Part shown: piece by piece, positions 55,901 to 64,000 of the stretch
How positions within the stretch are numbered: position 1 is the first letter of the stretch
How the letters are laid out: every line of letters begins with the position of its first letter
Source: Euborellia annulipes
Lineage: Eukaryota > Arthropoda > Insecta > Dermaptera > Anisolabididae
Direction: 5' to 3'
Length of the DNA stretch: 64,000 bases
Assembly (NCBI GenBank): GCA_023213315.1
Contig: JAKCPI010009463.1
Coordinates: forward strand, 244,639-308,638
Translations under genes and position numbers: made by a program
The notes under the pieces: generated by a model
Told to the model about the DNA's origin: nothing
Databases searched by the model: none
What the model saw: the letters and a program-made list of their open reading frames with translations, nothing else

Positions 55901-58325
55901 TAAAGCCCCGCCGAAGGCGGGGCTTTGCGTCTAGTATATATATAATTTCTTAAAAATGTATAGGTTTATCAGTAAAGTTATATTACTTGGCCAATTTATT
56001 CAAATCCTTAGAGTTTGTATACAAATGGTTTTAAACTTATGTGAGGATCTTCAATTGATTGCAACAAATTAGAGCGTTTTTTTGATCAATAAATAAAGAA
56101 TACCTTTAGTATGAAACTCCCACTTAAATTCTTGTTTATATTCTTTCATCCCTTTACTTGGGAGAATTAAATATATCCAAAAATGTTTCTTTAACAATTC
56201 TAGTAAAAATTTTTAATAAAATTTATTTATAAAATAAACAATAATTACCGGTGGTTGGTAATCGATAATCGAGAGTTTGATAGATCCTGGCTGAGGGGTC
56301 TGTCCGAGGATCGTAGCCGAATTTAACCCACATGACACGCCAAGGGCCTGTAGTGAAATAATAGGCTACGCATGGCAAGAGAATCTTCAATTGATCTCGG
56401 TTTATTGACGTTATACAAATTAGAGCAGTTTTTGACCATATTGGTCTCTCTTCAAAAGCCTGAAAAAAGCATACATTCTTTATAATTTAACGGATTTTAA
56501 AATATCAATATAATTATATATTTTAATTAAAGAAATTGATATAATACCTTTTTTAATTCAGCTAAAAATGGTTGACTAAGCGCTTTAAAAAGCATTACAT
56601 GTTGTGGAATTTCTCGAGGACCTTTTGGAACTTCTTGATCATTCCAGGAAATAAAATAGCCTATTCCTACTTGCCTTGGTTTCCTTACGAATGCAATTTT
56701 TCCCCTATCTTGTACATTGTTTCGATAATGATAAGACTGAATAAAAGAAACAAACAAAATAATTATTAATTATAAATGCTAGTTTAGCCATATGAAGATG
56801 AAACTTGGTGTGGACTAAGTCAACTGAGTAGTATTTTTTTAGATAAATCATGACATATTACTGCATACGACCATACAGTAATGAAATAAAACCCGAAAGT
56901 TTCAAGTAGACTTTACTTTGTCACAATTACAGTTACAGTGAGGGCCAAAGTAAAGTCCCACCCATGTTGATTACTACTTGTGATTATTTCATTGTTTTTA
57001 TAAAAGAAAATGAAAATCTTTATTGGAAATTTTTTAGGTTTGAACTATGAAAGTTTCCATTAAAAAATATATATTTTTTTAAAACCAATGAAATAATCAC
57101 AAGTAGAAGACGTATGGGTGGAACTTAATATTGTCCCTCACTGTAAAAACAAGTTGGCTTTGATAATGGCTGAGGATTTTTAAATAAATTTTGCCAGAAA
57201 TGTCTTTTTTTAAGCTTAGGCATTCAAATGCTCAGAGTGTCTTGTAATTTTCTGAGTTATTAACAAATATATAAACTAATAATAAATAGTAACTAACTTG
57301 CATTGAATCAACTCTTGTGAATGCCGCTGGTGGAAGGAATACATCAACATCGCCTTTTATCCAAGAAAACTCTAAAAGTCCTTTTGGTACTATATCATCA
57401 TAAATAAGTCCATTCTTTGTTACAGGTAAAAATTGAAAATCACAAAGTGCTGGAAATCAAGAAAATCAATTTATTAAAAAAATTAATTGATTAGCCATAT
57501 ATATAGAAATGAAAGAAAATTAATTCATGACAATTAGCAAATTTCTTTCAATTCCAAAAGAAGTTTTTAGTTACTTACCTGTAAATTTATATACAGATTC
57601 AACTACACCTTCAATATTGACTGAACATTTCGTTATTTCACCAGACTTCTTTTTACGTTTGACCATAATTTTGAATAATATTGCTGATGTTTTATGTCGG
57701 TCGCCACAAACAGGTTTGCTATAAACATCATCTGGGCGAAATCTTAGTTCAAGTCTTCTTTTTTTATCAGAATAAGCCTGAAAATTAAAGGTGCAATAAC
57801 CTTTTTATACAGAATAATTTTAATTAAATCTATCTCCTTCTCGGATTATCTTACAGGCAAACCAATACAATAGAAAATATATTCTTTAATAAAATAGAAA
57901 AATGCTCAAAAATATGAGGAGAAATCTTTGGTACTTTTCTTTTATTTAGTTAAGCTTTGGAGATAAGGTCCATGGCTATATATTTACTAATTAAAAACAT
58001 TCTTAAAATATTGTAATTACTTAATTGGGAGATATATTATATAAGCAATTTTAATTAATGAGTTCTGGACACGTGAGAATGAATATTACAACAATATATT
58101 ATATACTGGAAGTTGTTTTCTTATTGAAGATTTCATTTGCCAAAAAAGCTGCAATAAGAAAAAAACTTCCAGGATATATTGTTGAAATTTTAATTATATA
58201 CCTACATCAGTAATGCTATTAATTCCTCCCAACGTTGAAATCATTTTATTAACATCTTGAACATTGCCGGGATATTCTATACATATAAGTTTTTTATTGC
58301 CGACATCTACCTCTTGTAAAGCCAT
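46725..58325 (-). CDS. GTF3C5: General transcription factor 3C subunit 5 (TFIIIC), 8 coding exons
   Basis: This subunit belongs to the TFIIIC module that binds the A box of tRNA genes and recruits RNA polymerase III machinery. Exons: 58325-58206, 57777-57579, 57449-57298, 56736-56548, 56459-56249, 50426-50212, 48896-48722, 46843-46725; all GT/AG and in phase, giving 459 residues (human 519). Conserved blocks: LICIEYPGNVQDVNKMISTL near the N terminus, RRLELRFRPDDVY, VFLPPAAFTRVD, RPIWSKTAL, LLPCVAYYFTTGPWRVMWVK then FGYDPR, LYIFRPGMIPPSRQMFYQYC and DEKMGWLPKG. The last exon codes an acidic tail (DDDDGSEENSEHFDSDFDES), as in relatives but shorter. The 5.8-kb intron 5 holds a foldback with a LINE, a foldback with a SINE, and a Helitron. 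Confidence 0.95.
46981..47026. repeat. Short perfect hairpin
   Basis: AGTGGAGAATTGG pairs with CCAATTCTCCACT across the short centre AGATATCAG. TTACAGCCACAACC follows, echoing the ACAGCCAC text of the foldback family. It lies in the last GTF3C5 intron. Confidence 0.5.
47111..47530. mobile_element. Foldback pair with hammerhead-like core, about 190-bp arms
   Basis: This is the cleanest copy. Arms at 47111-47301 and 47341-47530 are almost identical. The core lies on minus at 47178-47209 and on plus at 47434-47465: CTGAAGATGGTCCCATACGT, GACCGAAACGTC, with stem GGTC/GACC. TTGTTAATAAATTGAAATAT and ACTAGCTGCTTGC follow. It lies in the last GTF3C5 intron. Confidence 0.85.
48553..48647. repeat. Near-perfect palindrome, about 42-bp arms
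   Basis: ACGACAATTGAAATTGCTGG pairs with CCAGCAATTTCAATTGTCGT, and the arms continue through AGGTATTTTCAGGCC. The spacer is about 12 bp. TCATCTATCTACACC follows. It sits next to an AT microsatellite (48497-48522) in the last GTF3C5 intron. Confidence 0.7.
49382..49732. mobile_element. TIR element made of TTGAGCAAAAC motifs, copy 2
   Basis: Ends TTGAGGCTAAAATCTCACC and CGGTGCGTCCAGGCTTAA; internal ATTGAGC and CAAAACATTTTG arrays match copy 1 at 38943-39188. It is more diverged and longer than copy 1. Confidence 0.55.
50007..50156 (-). mobile_element. tRNA-derived SINE (family A), inverted copy
   Basis: On minus: GCCCTTGGTGTAGTTAGTAG (A-box region), GGGGGTTCGCATCCC (B box), CGTCTCATGCGACAAAATT, TTGGCTACCAATAAATTG, GGGCGAAAAAGACCTTAAAT. 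The tail matches the copy at 14407-14575; the heads have diverged. It lies in GTF3C5 intron 6, between exons 6 and 7. Confidence 0.75.
51442..52741 (-). mobile_element. 5'-truncated LINE inserted in the foldback's right arm
   Basis: On minus the insert runs from a truncated 5' edge at about 52741 to a poly(A) tail (plus-strand T run 51442-51462). Removing it restores exact pairing of the foldback arms (TTTTGTCTA joined to TAATAAAA). The possible duplication is only CTA. It encodes the RT fragment at 52716-51559. Confidence 0.88.
51559..52716 (-). CDS. LINE reverse transcriptase fragment (385 residues)
   Basis: The frame is open from inside the polymerase to its natural end. Motifs: VALDISKAFDQVWHKNLYAK (first catalytic aspartate), NAGVPQGSVLSPTLSLMYIN, CFADDSTLHSV (catalytic DD), then SVLGVTVTSDLSWSNH, and the family-typical C terminus DWNKLPASIFPKTYNLQTFK ending in NRHLLSSRS. 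The fingers and any endonuclease are lost by 5' truncation. It is of CR1/jockey type and a different family from the RT at 7170-9143. The uninterrupted frame argues for recent insertion. Confidence 0.9.
   Translation of the reverse strand: MSFVTHLWNKAMEMKGETIAVALDISKAFDQVWHKNLYAKLPSFGLSSELCQWIKSFLTERKISVVVDGVSSIPHSINAGVPQGSVLSPTLSLMYINDLMGVTSNPIHCFADDSTLHSVRTGETSSTGRLGAVSSINDDLGLLEEWGNLNQVKFNSQKTQCCLISRQKNRICPPLIYSNNSLEFKDSFSVLGVTVTSDLSWSNHFSSVVKSTARKLGFLFKTKRYFSSQQLLILYKAQIRPCLEYCSHLWRGASKDALSSLEAIQRRAIRLIGDSTLTASLQSLDHRRRVSALSLFYRYYHGQCSAELKSIIPPNATYSRNTREASSQHPYAVQITTNRTKQFHSSFVPMTSRDWNKLPASIFPKTYNLQTFKSNLNRHLLSSRS
53589..53791. repeat. Foldback, about 95-bp arms
   Basis: TGGACCCCAATACAAAGCCA pairs with TGGCTTTGTATTGGGGTCCA, and the arms continue through CACAAATTTCTCCG and ATCTAGATGGACTAATTG. 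The spacer is about 15 bp. It has no hammerhead-like core. It lies in GTF3C5 intron 5. Confidence 0.65.
53808..53885 (+). repeat. tRNA-like SINE head
   Basis: TGTAGTACAATGGTATAC (A-box-like) and GTGTTTCGAGACCC (B-box-like) are spaced as in a tRNA. The sequence runs on into TTGAGATGTAAGTAGTGGCT and AAGGAGATATGGAAGCAGAG, text also found inverted at 60427-60505. It is therefore a retroposon head rather than a tRNA gene. Confidence 0.45.
53915..54652. mobile_element. Foldback pair with hammerhead-like core, split by a SINE
   Basis: Left arm 53915-54115; right arm 54166-54241 plus 54520-54652. The minus core at 53986-54020 reads CTGAAGATGGTTTATAGTAA, ATAAACCGAAACGTC, with the seven-pair stem GGTTTAT/ATAAACC. 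The plus core at 54551-54585 is the same except CCAAAACGTC. TTTGGTTGCCTCTGCTTCC follows in both. Confidence 0.85.
54242..54519 (+). mobile_element. tRNA-derived SINE (family B) with 12-bp TSD
   Basis: The head GTGGTGTAGAGGGTAGCG and CGCGGGTTCGGACCCC give A and B boxes. The body has GATGGCTTAAATAAAAATGC and CGAAAAGACAGTGTGAATG, a GTGTGTGAGTGTGAG run and a poly(A) tail at 54500-54519. AACTCTGAGCAT is duplicated on both sides (54230-54241 and 54520-54531). A truncated copy lies in the element at 13858-14285. Confidence 0.9.
54690..55934 (+). mobile_element. Helitron, non-autonomous, with internal palindromic insert
   Basis: The 5' region TCTTTATATATAAAATTCTT and GTGACTGAACTCCTCCTAAA is typical of Helitrons; a second 5'-like string TCTATATATAAAAATG lies at 55035. 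The 3' end has GGGGGTCCAGGGGG, a hairpin GCCCCGCC-GAA-GGCGGGGC (55905-55923) and CTAG (55931-55934) followed by T. There is no Rep/helicase frame. The exact 5' base is uncertain. It lies in GTF3C5 intron 5. Confidence 0.78.
55085..55850. repeat. Hierarchical palindrome inside the Helitron
   Basis: Arms 55085-55341 and 55604-55850 are near-perfect inverted copies. Each arm is itself a string of small palindromes or hairpins: AGACAGTTCATGAACTGTCT (20-bp perfect), CAGTTCATGTACTG, CAGATCGTG...CATGATCTG and AGACAGATCGTGTAAT...ATTACATGAAATGTCT. About nine CAGNTC(A/G)TG half-sites lie in each arm. The 260-bp spacer is ordinary AT-rich sequence. Confidence 0.85.
56936..57143. mobile_element. Tc1/mariner-type MITE with TA duplication
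   Basis: Ends CAGTGAGGGCCAAAGTAAAG and TATTGTCCCTCACTG, flanked by TA. Inner arms: TACTTGTGATTATTTCATTG against CAATGAAATAATCACAAGTA. Fragments of this text lie near 43440 and 49240. It is in GTF3C5 intron 3. Confidence 0.85.
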
Positions 58326-58669
58326 AGTGATTAAAATATGAATTATTTTTTATGTTTTCAATATATACACCTTATATACCCAGAATTACTTTAATTACAA
58401 TTACAATATATTAATTAAAATCAAAATTTATATGAATTTTCCATAATTTCCCCTGGCGTGATCTGTCTGTGATCTGTGGTCTTATGGCCTGCATACGCTA
58501 TTCACCATACAACACAGGCAGAGATGCGGATATCAAGACTAGACATTGTATTCAATCCGATTTTATAATTATACATATACACGTCAGATGGCGAAAGATA
58601 TTATTTAAGAATGTTGGTTGGAAATTTAAATTCCAATCTCTCTTTTTCTATATGCCATTTTAGTAACAT

Positions 58670-58730
58670 TTATCTCCAGTGGCGTCATTTCAACTTTTTC
58701 TTGGGCGGAGGGGGGGGGGGGTGTTAAGGC
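58670..58730. repeat. hAT-like end fragment with poly-G
   Basis: CAGTGGCGTCATTTCAACTT followed by a poly-G run resembles the left end of poly-G hAT MITEs. No right end was found. Confidence 0.3.
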
Positions 58731-58789
58731 AGAAAAAAAGTCTCAAACACATATAAAATTAAAATTGGAGTTGGGAGGAATAAAACCAG

Positions 58790-58900
58790 CGTTGTCGAAC
58801 ACCTTTACACTTTTATTCAAGCAGACGTTTCGGTAACCATAACGGTTGCCATCCTCAGTGCCAATGAAAGTTTTTTAAGGTGTCCCTGTCATATATGATA
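58790..58900 (-). repeat. Single arm of the hammerhead-like family
   Basis: On minus the core at 58858-58824 reads CTGAGGATGGCAACCGTTAT, GGTTACCGAAACGTC, with stem GGcAACC/GGTTaCC. TGCTTGAATAAAAGTGTAAA follows. No inverted partner was seen nearby. Confidence 0.65.
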
Positions 58901-59169
58901 ATTAGAGACCGGACAAAAAAGCATAAAAAAATGAAAAAAAAAAGTGCTTAAAAGAGCAATAAAATCTTGAATAAAAAGTTGTTAAATAAGCATAAAAGTT
59001 GAAAAAAAGCATCTCATAAGCAACTTCTACTCATACCAATGGCGGATACAAAGGGGGGGGGGGGGGTAAAGGATGTAATTAATTTTAATATAAAATTTTA
59101 AAAATTAATATTTAAAAATTTTATTTGTATATATATCTGGTAAACAAGTACAGAATGCAACTTTAAATT

Positions 59170-59300
59170 AACGAAAGTGTGCGGCCACACCCACCAGATT
59201 ACCCCCCTGCGAGGGTCCGCCGCAGTCCGCCCCAAGTAGGGGGTCCAGGGGGCGCGAGCCAGAGTAGGGGGTCCAGACGGGCTAAATTTTTTCGGCCACT
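59170..59300. repeat. Helitron-end-like GC-rich fragment
   Basis: Two copies of GGGGGTCCAG with GGGGGCGCGAGCC resemble the 3' region of the Helitrons ending at 129 and 55934, but no terminal hairpin plus CTAG is present. Confidence 0.4.
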
Positions 59301-59399
59301 ATTGTTTTTGCGGAACCTAAGTTTTTCACCCTGCGGAAAAAATTTTTTTTACAGGGCTATATTCAAACGCGTGGTCAAGTTTGTAACTAAAGTGCTAAG

Positions 59400-59587
59400 C
59401 AGAGCCGGAACTAGGAGATTTTTTAGGGGGTGCAACATTTAATTTGCCGCCCCCTCAAAATTTTCTATACAAAATTCATATCATTTTACCATTTTTTTAG
59501 TAAATCTTTCTTTAATTGCCGCCTTCTGACATCTGTCGCCCGGGGCACATGCACCCACTGCCCCCCCCCCCCCTAGATCCGGCCCTT
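59400..59587. mobile_element. hAT MITE, CAGGGCCGGATCTAG family, copy 3 (inverted)
   Basis: Ends CAGAGCCGGAACTAGG and CCTAGATCCGGCCCTT; flanks GTGCTAAG and GTGTTAAG differ at one base of 8. Confidence 0.8.
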
Positions 59588-59620
59588 GTGTTAAGAACTA
59601 AATTTATCTCGACACAAAAT

Positions 59621-59709
59621 ATCTGGTGAAACAAGCACAGTACACAACTTTCTCTTGCCAAAGGGTTAGAGAAAGAAAGTTGTGTGCTGTGCGACCAGTC
59701 ACTCTAGAT
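59621..59709. mobile_element. Hairpin MITE, GTGTGCTGTGCGACC family, full copy
   Basis: ATCTGGTGAAACAAGCACAG and ACACAACTTTCTCTTGCC pair with AGAAAGTTGTGTGCTGTGCG and ACCAGTCACTCTAGAT. It lies 33 bp beyond the hAT MITE copy 3. Confidence 0.7.
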
Positions 59710-60426
59710 TTTTACCAAAATGTCTTTTAAAAAGAGAACCTTTTTTATACCACAGGTGGGGGGGGGGGGGCGCGCGCGCCAAAAATGGCAACATACCCAG
59801 GAACTGCAAATATATTTGAGCAATAAAAAAAATATGAGAAACCTAAATACAAAGGTATATAAAAATATTTAAATAAAAAATAATAGTATTAATTACTATT
59901 TTTATGAAAATTTTCAAGATAACATATACATTATTTTGATATCTGTATGGGGATATTCCATCCTCTGAATTTTAGAAAAATTATGAATAAAGTTAAATAT
60001 ATATAGAGAAAAGCATGATGTTAAAATTTTAAATAGTGTTTGAAATTACAAAAAATATTTTATACGTTTTAAAATTTATTCATTTGGGAGGATGGATTAA
60101 CACCCAAACCCTCCCTCTCTCCCCCACTCCGAGAACCATAGTTGCTCCTTTCTTCTCGGATCGGATGAACACGCCATTCCTCCCCCCCCCCCCCACATCT
60201 TTCCCCAACCCATCAAGAAACACTTGTTAATAGGAATCAAGCCGCAGGACCTTCGACAAAAAAATAGTTCTCTTATTTTGATTTAATTTTAATAAAATAA
60301 CATTTTCCTAGTTATAACTATAAATTAATATTTTAACAATCAATCATTATATTATATAATTTTTAGCCTGTTTTTAGTTAAAAAAAATATAATATTAAAT
60401 AAAATGTAACAAGAGTGGGGGGATTT

Positions 60427-60505
60427 TTGGCTGCCTCTGCTTCCATATCTCCTTTAATCAACATACACAGCCACTACTTACATCTCAACTATAAATAATT
60501 AATAC
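60427..60505 (-). repeat. Copy of the 53870-53965 sequence
   Basis: TTGGCTGCCTCTGCTTCCAT, CTCCTTTAATCAACATACAC and AGCCACTACTTACATCTCAA are the inverse of sequence beside the foldback at 53915, showing that the 3' text belongs to a dispersed family. Confidence 0.55.
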
Positions 60506-60589
60506 GAAATGTCTCTAATTCAAAATTGCCCTAATAATAATAATTCAAACCAGAAAAGCTTTAAATAAACACAATCGTTTTTTTAATTT

Positions 60590-60820
60590 ATATATATAAA
60601 AGTCGCTCCGACATCCTCTGCTCTCTCAATCAATTAAAAATAATGTCTACAGAGCAAGAAAGAATCCTTAAATTAAAAATATATCAAATTTTGGGTGTCG
60701 TTTATCTCTTTCGGTGCCAATTTTCTTATTCCATCCTTAAATTCCTTTTTTTTTATTGTTTTCACACTATATGGGAAGATAAATTTCTCCCCGGATATTT
60801 CGGCTTCTCCAAAAGTGAAT
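60590..60820 (+). other. Possible TATA promoter and short ORF
   Basis: TATATATAAAAG (60591-60602) lies about 45 bp upstream of ATG at 60642, which opens 59 codons (MSTEQERILKLKIYQILGVV onwards, ending FGFSKSE). Another plus-strand frame runs open to 61003. No recognised domain and no clear splice sites were found, so this is only a candidate gene start. Confidence 0.2.
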
Positions 60821-61597
60821 AGTGCAGGGGGGGTTGTTCCACCCCCTCTTGGCATTGAGGTTAATGATAATAACAAGTCCGATAGTTATTTATTTGGATA
60901 CCAAATGGATGACCGAATCCCGACTAGAAATAATGAGTATCCTCTAAATGGCCTAAGAGCTTTGCTAGACAAACTCTTTCCCCCTCGACTGACTTATCGA
61001 TGACATCACTCTTTTGTCTTTTTCTTTTACGAACTCTCAGTTAATTTTTATTTGAATAATACTCATTTCTTTTTCTTTTTCTTTTCTTTATTTTCCTATC
61101 GCTCAAATCTTCGTTTATAAAAAAAAAAAAAATATTTGTATTATAAGTATAATAGAGTAAACAAGTATTATTATTATTGTAATCAAATAAATTTTCTAGA
61201 ATTATACGTATATATTGATAGATGATGATGACGTTGATGGAAGCGTCGTCTTTAAACATGAACGGGAAATGAAAAAGCTCCCCCACCACCCCCCTTAAAT
61301 TGATGGGCTTGAAATTATTTTCATTAGGAAAAATAGCTTCTATTGAAAAAAAATTTCAATTCAAGAGCTAAGAGTGAAAAACGAACGAGGAAGCACATCA
61401 CACAACATTCGATTGCTCTCGATTGCTTCTCTTGGCCGAAGGAGCGAAAAACTCGTTTTTATAAAAAAAAAAAAAAATTGTTAATTGAATTGGTCATTTC
61501 AAAAACCTTATATTAGAATTTTCAATCATGAATCAATAAAATCACAAATAAGCGATCTCAGCTTCCACACAGATTCCAGGAATTTTCAATTTATAAA

Positions 61598-61834
61598 TAA
61601 GGAAAACAAAATTTCTCTTATTTAAAAAAAAAAAAAAAATTATAAGATGTATTTTAATTTTTTAAGATGACAAGTTTTTCCTCTAATTAAAAAACAATTA
61701 ATGTTGTAATATGATATGGTAAAGAGGAGTTATATCTATTGCAGGCCCTGATGATGTCTGATAGGACGAAACTTAGTTTGCGCTTCGAGTTGGCCAATAA
61801 ATTTTAATAAAAAATAAGAGAAATTTTGTTTTCC
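61598..61834. repeat. Short inverted pair with hammerhead-like string
   Basis: GGAAAACAAAATTTCTCTTA (61600) pairs with TAAGAGAAATTTTGTTTTCC (to 61834). At 61748-61772, CTGATGATGTCTGATAGGAC is followed by GAAAC, with possible stem GTC/GAC, but then TTAG instead of GTC. Confidence 0.5.
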
Positions 61835-62342
61835 ATATTTATTCATCTACCTAAATCTGAAATCACCTGGTTTGAGATCCAATGAAAAAACAAATAAACG
61901 AGTTTTAAAAGACTTTTGGATTCAATATACTGTATAGTATATGTGTGGATTAAAAGATTGAAATGTCGAATAACTTTCTTAGTTTATCAATATTGATAAT
62001 GAAAAAAACCTAAAAATGTTTTTGACTTTTGATGTTTTAGCACGAATCTGGGTATTGGTGCGGTTATGTTGGAGCTGCGATAAACGATAAGAGCAGAGCT
62101 CAAATCAAGCTCGCTAGGGGTGTTTGCGTTGGAGCTGCGATAATAGCAAAGACAAAGGCGGTGTCTAAAAGTTTAAACTGTTTTTAACCGTTGTAAATTG
62201 GCATTTGCTTCAAGATATTAATAAAAACGTGAATATGGGTGTGGATCGGAGGTAAAGATTTTGTTAAGTCGAGTTGCATAATGCTATAATTGACAGAGAA
62301 GATTTAGAACATAATATCACATTTTCAAAACATATCTATGTA

Positions 62343-62473
62343 CAGTGGTAACTCGAGATACGAGTGTCCTAACATACGAGTTATTTGAGATACGAGCAAC
62401 TGCCAGCTGGTCGTGCATCGGAGCTCGCTTGACAGCTCGTATCTCAAATAACTGGTATCTCGAGGTACCACTC
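62343..62473. mobile_element. Pogo-type MITE with TA duplication
   Basis: Ends CAGTGGTAACTCGAGATACG and GGTATCTCGAGGTACCACT, flanked by TA, with AGTTATTTGAGATACGAG pairing inward. It is 131 bp. Confidence 0.8.
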
Positions 62474-62579
62474 TATATTAAATATTAAATTAAATTAAAA
62501 TATTAGCCTATATATTTAATTAAATAAATTATTAAATCTATTATGTATTATATTAATAGATTTAAAAGTTGATTGAATT

Positions 62580-62831
62580 CAAGGGCGGATCCAGAGGTGT
62601 TTCTCGGGGGGGGGGGGGGGGGGGGGGGATCTGGTGTGACTAGTCGCACAGCACACAATTTTTTCTTAATTTCGGTAACTTAAAGGCGCATTCTATACTT
62701 GTTTGCCAGAATATAAATACAAATCAAATTTTTAAGTATTAATTTTTAAAATTATACATTTAAAATACATTTTTTTTCAAATCTCAGGGAGGGGGTAATT
62801 ACCCCCTTTACCCCCCTTGTATCCGCCCTTG
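62580..62831. mobile_element. hAT MITE with 8-bp TSD ATTGAATT
   Basis: Ends CAAGGGCGGATCCAGAGG and CCTTGTATCCGCCCTTG; ATTGAATT lies at 62572-62579 and 62832-62839. Inside are a long poly-G and one arm of the GTGTGCTGTGCGACC hairpin family (62630-62668). Confidence 0.88.
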
Positions 62832-63539
62832 ATTGAATTGAAGTGGCACAAAAAACACATAGGCCTACAAATCGTAAGTAAATCTATTTTATTTTAAATA
62901 AAAAAAAAAATATAAAAAAATTTCTTTATCTCCAATAAGAGCAAAGAAAATGAATCGGGATCAAAGAAGGATTCTCAGCGCAGCTCCAACATATTCAAAA
63001 GCATGTTTCTATTTTCTCTGCTCTGCTCTTATCGATTATCGCAACTCCAACATAATCGCACCTTTCGTGGCATTTCAACAAAACAATCAATTATTAAAAA
63101 TTACACTTAAATATTAACTTATTAACATGAGACATTTTATTTTATATTTTAAGATACATAATCACATTCTCCATCACTCCCTTCAATATTTGCAGTTGGC
63201 CAGCTAAATAGAGTATGCTCTGATAAAATGGCATTTTCCGCATCTAGGCATCAGGTTTTGAAATGACTGATTCAATTTGGTTCGAGTTTACAATACGAGG
63301 TCAGCGAGTTCATTAAAAGGCACGGGAAGGGCGTCCTCAAGGAAACCTCGGACATACGCGGATAGGGTTTTCCTCGAGGAAATGGACCTAAAGATTTTCT
63401 CAAGGCCTATACACTAATTTTTCTTTAATAAAATTTTATCAAATTTTCCAAAATTTATTTAAAATTTAATAAATATACTGTAGCTACATTTTAAGCGAAA
63501 AACAAAAAAAAAAAATATGGGCCTATTTTATTAATTTAT

Positions 63540-63610
63540 TTTTAAAGTCTTTTTCGGCATCTAAGCTCATTTAGACCACATCCCTATTTATTTCAAATAA
63601 TTGGTATCCA
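63540..63610 (-). repeat. SINE family A tail fragment
   Basis: On minus: TTGGATACCAATTATTTGAA and GCCGAAAAAGACTTTAAA match the tail of the SINEs at 14407 and 50007. The head is missing. Confidence 0.45.
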
Positions 63611-63819
63611 ATTCATTTTGAACGCAGCGAAAAACTGACCCGATTCCGGCCTTGAGAAAAATATTAGTGAATTTCAATCAGGATCCAGAGGCCGCTACCA
63701 CACACGTTGAGGCGTGTACGATTAAAGCCGGACTTAGAGGAAATGGGGCCTTAATTTTGGCAACTTTCCCTCATATCCCTTTATTAGCCCTAAAAGAGGT
63801 GGCGATGAGCTAATTTGTT

Positions 63820-63890
63820 CGAGATCCCATCTTTTCAGACTCAGATTTTGGCTGGTTTTTGGCCAAAACCGAAAATTCGATCGGTTCCTA
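63820..63890 (+). repeat. 3' fragment of the TAGG..CCGACCGAA hAT-like family
   Basis: GATCCCATCTTTTCAGACTC, GGCCAAAACCGAAAATTCG and ATCGGTTCCTA are the right end of the elements at 30176-30604 and 40215-40610, with C-to-T and other decay. Confidence 0.7.
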
Positions 63891-64000
63891 GTAATAATAT
63901 TCGTATTTCTTCAAAATTTTTGTTATTTTTGCATATATCTCGATCACCTTTAATAAAGGAAATAAAGGAAGGGGAAGGGAGTATTTCCCCTGGAAAAAGT

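Larger units (their letters stand above)
62050..63068. mobile_element. TIR element with two nested MITEs
   Basis: GGTGCGGTTATGTTGGAGCT (62060) pairs with AACTCCAACATAATCGCACC (to about 63063), continuing through GCGATAAACGATAAGAGCAG. The inverted repeat is about 43 bp. It contains a pogo MITE (62343-62473) and a hAT MITE (62580-62831). A partial extra copy, GCGTTGGAGCTGCGATAATA, lies at 62128. Confidence 0.75.

Noticed and set aside
60673..61003. Host gene at 60.7-61.0 kb
   Set aside because: Open frames exist on both strands, but there is no recognised domain, no clear splice sites and no conserved block; kept only as a weak promoter/ORF note.

Overview
This is nuclear DNA from an animal, very AT-rich, with spliced protein-coding genes embedded in a dense mixture of transposons. 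The host proteins are clear animal orthologues. Helitrons, hAT, mariner and pogo MITEs, jockey/CR1-type LINEs, tRNA-derived SINEs and Penelope-like 3' ends suggest an invertebrate. An arthropod, perhaps a crustacean, is my best guess, but the window alone does not prove it.

Three host genes can be reconstructed exon by exon. GNPAT (peroxisomal dihydroxyacetone-phosphate acyltransferase, ether-lipid synthesis) runs on the minus strand from 39948 to 15995: 13 coding exons, 674 codons, with introns full of transposons. GTF2B (TFIIB, RNA polymerase II initiation) is on the plus strand at 42120-46254: 7 coding exons, 315 aa. GTF3C5 (a TFIIIC subunit, RNA polymerase III) is on the minus strand from 58325 to 46725: 8 coding exons, 459 aa. 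GNPAT and GTF2B are head to head across 2.2 kb. GTF2B and GTF3C5 converge, with stop codons 470 bp apart.

The left 15 kb hold only fragments of possible genes: a terminal exon with an acidic tail (472-582, plus strand), a promoter-like island at 10600-10900 with a possible first exon at 10524-10444 (minus strand), and two weaker candidates. The right end (58.4-64 kb) has no confident gene.

The rest is mobile DNA, often nested. There are two Helitron 3' ends, one of them carrying a 760-bp hierarchical palindrome. Two 5'-truncated LINEs keep long reverse transcriptase ORFs. Many short TIR elements have verifiable target-site duplications. A mariner MITE contains a hAT MITE, a 2.9-kb foldback contains a LINE, and another foldback contains a SINE with a 12-bp duplication.

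The most interesting signal is a dispersed set of sequences, usually in inverted pairs, built on one RNA-like core: CTGANGATGG, a variable but complementary stem, then CCGAAACGTC. The stem changes between copies while pairing is kept, and the constant part closely resembles a hammerhead ribozyme core with a collapsed stem III, as described for Penelope-like retroelements.
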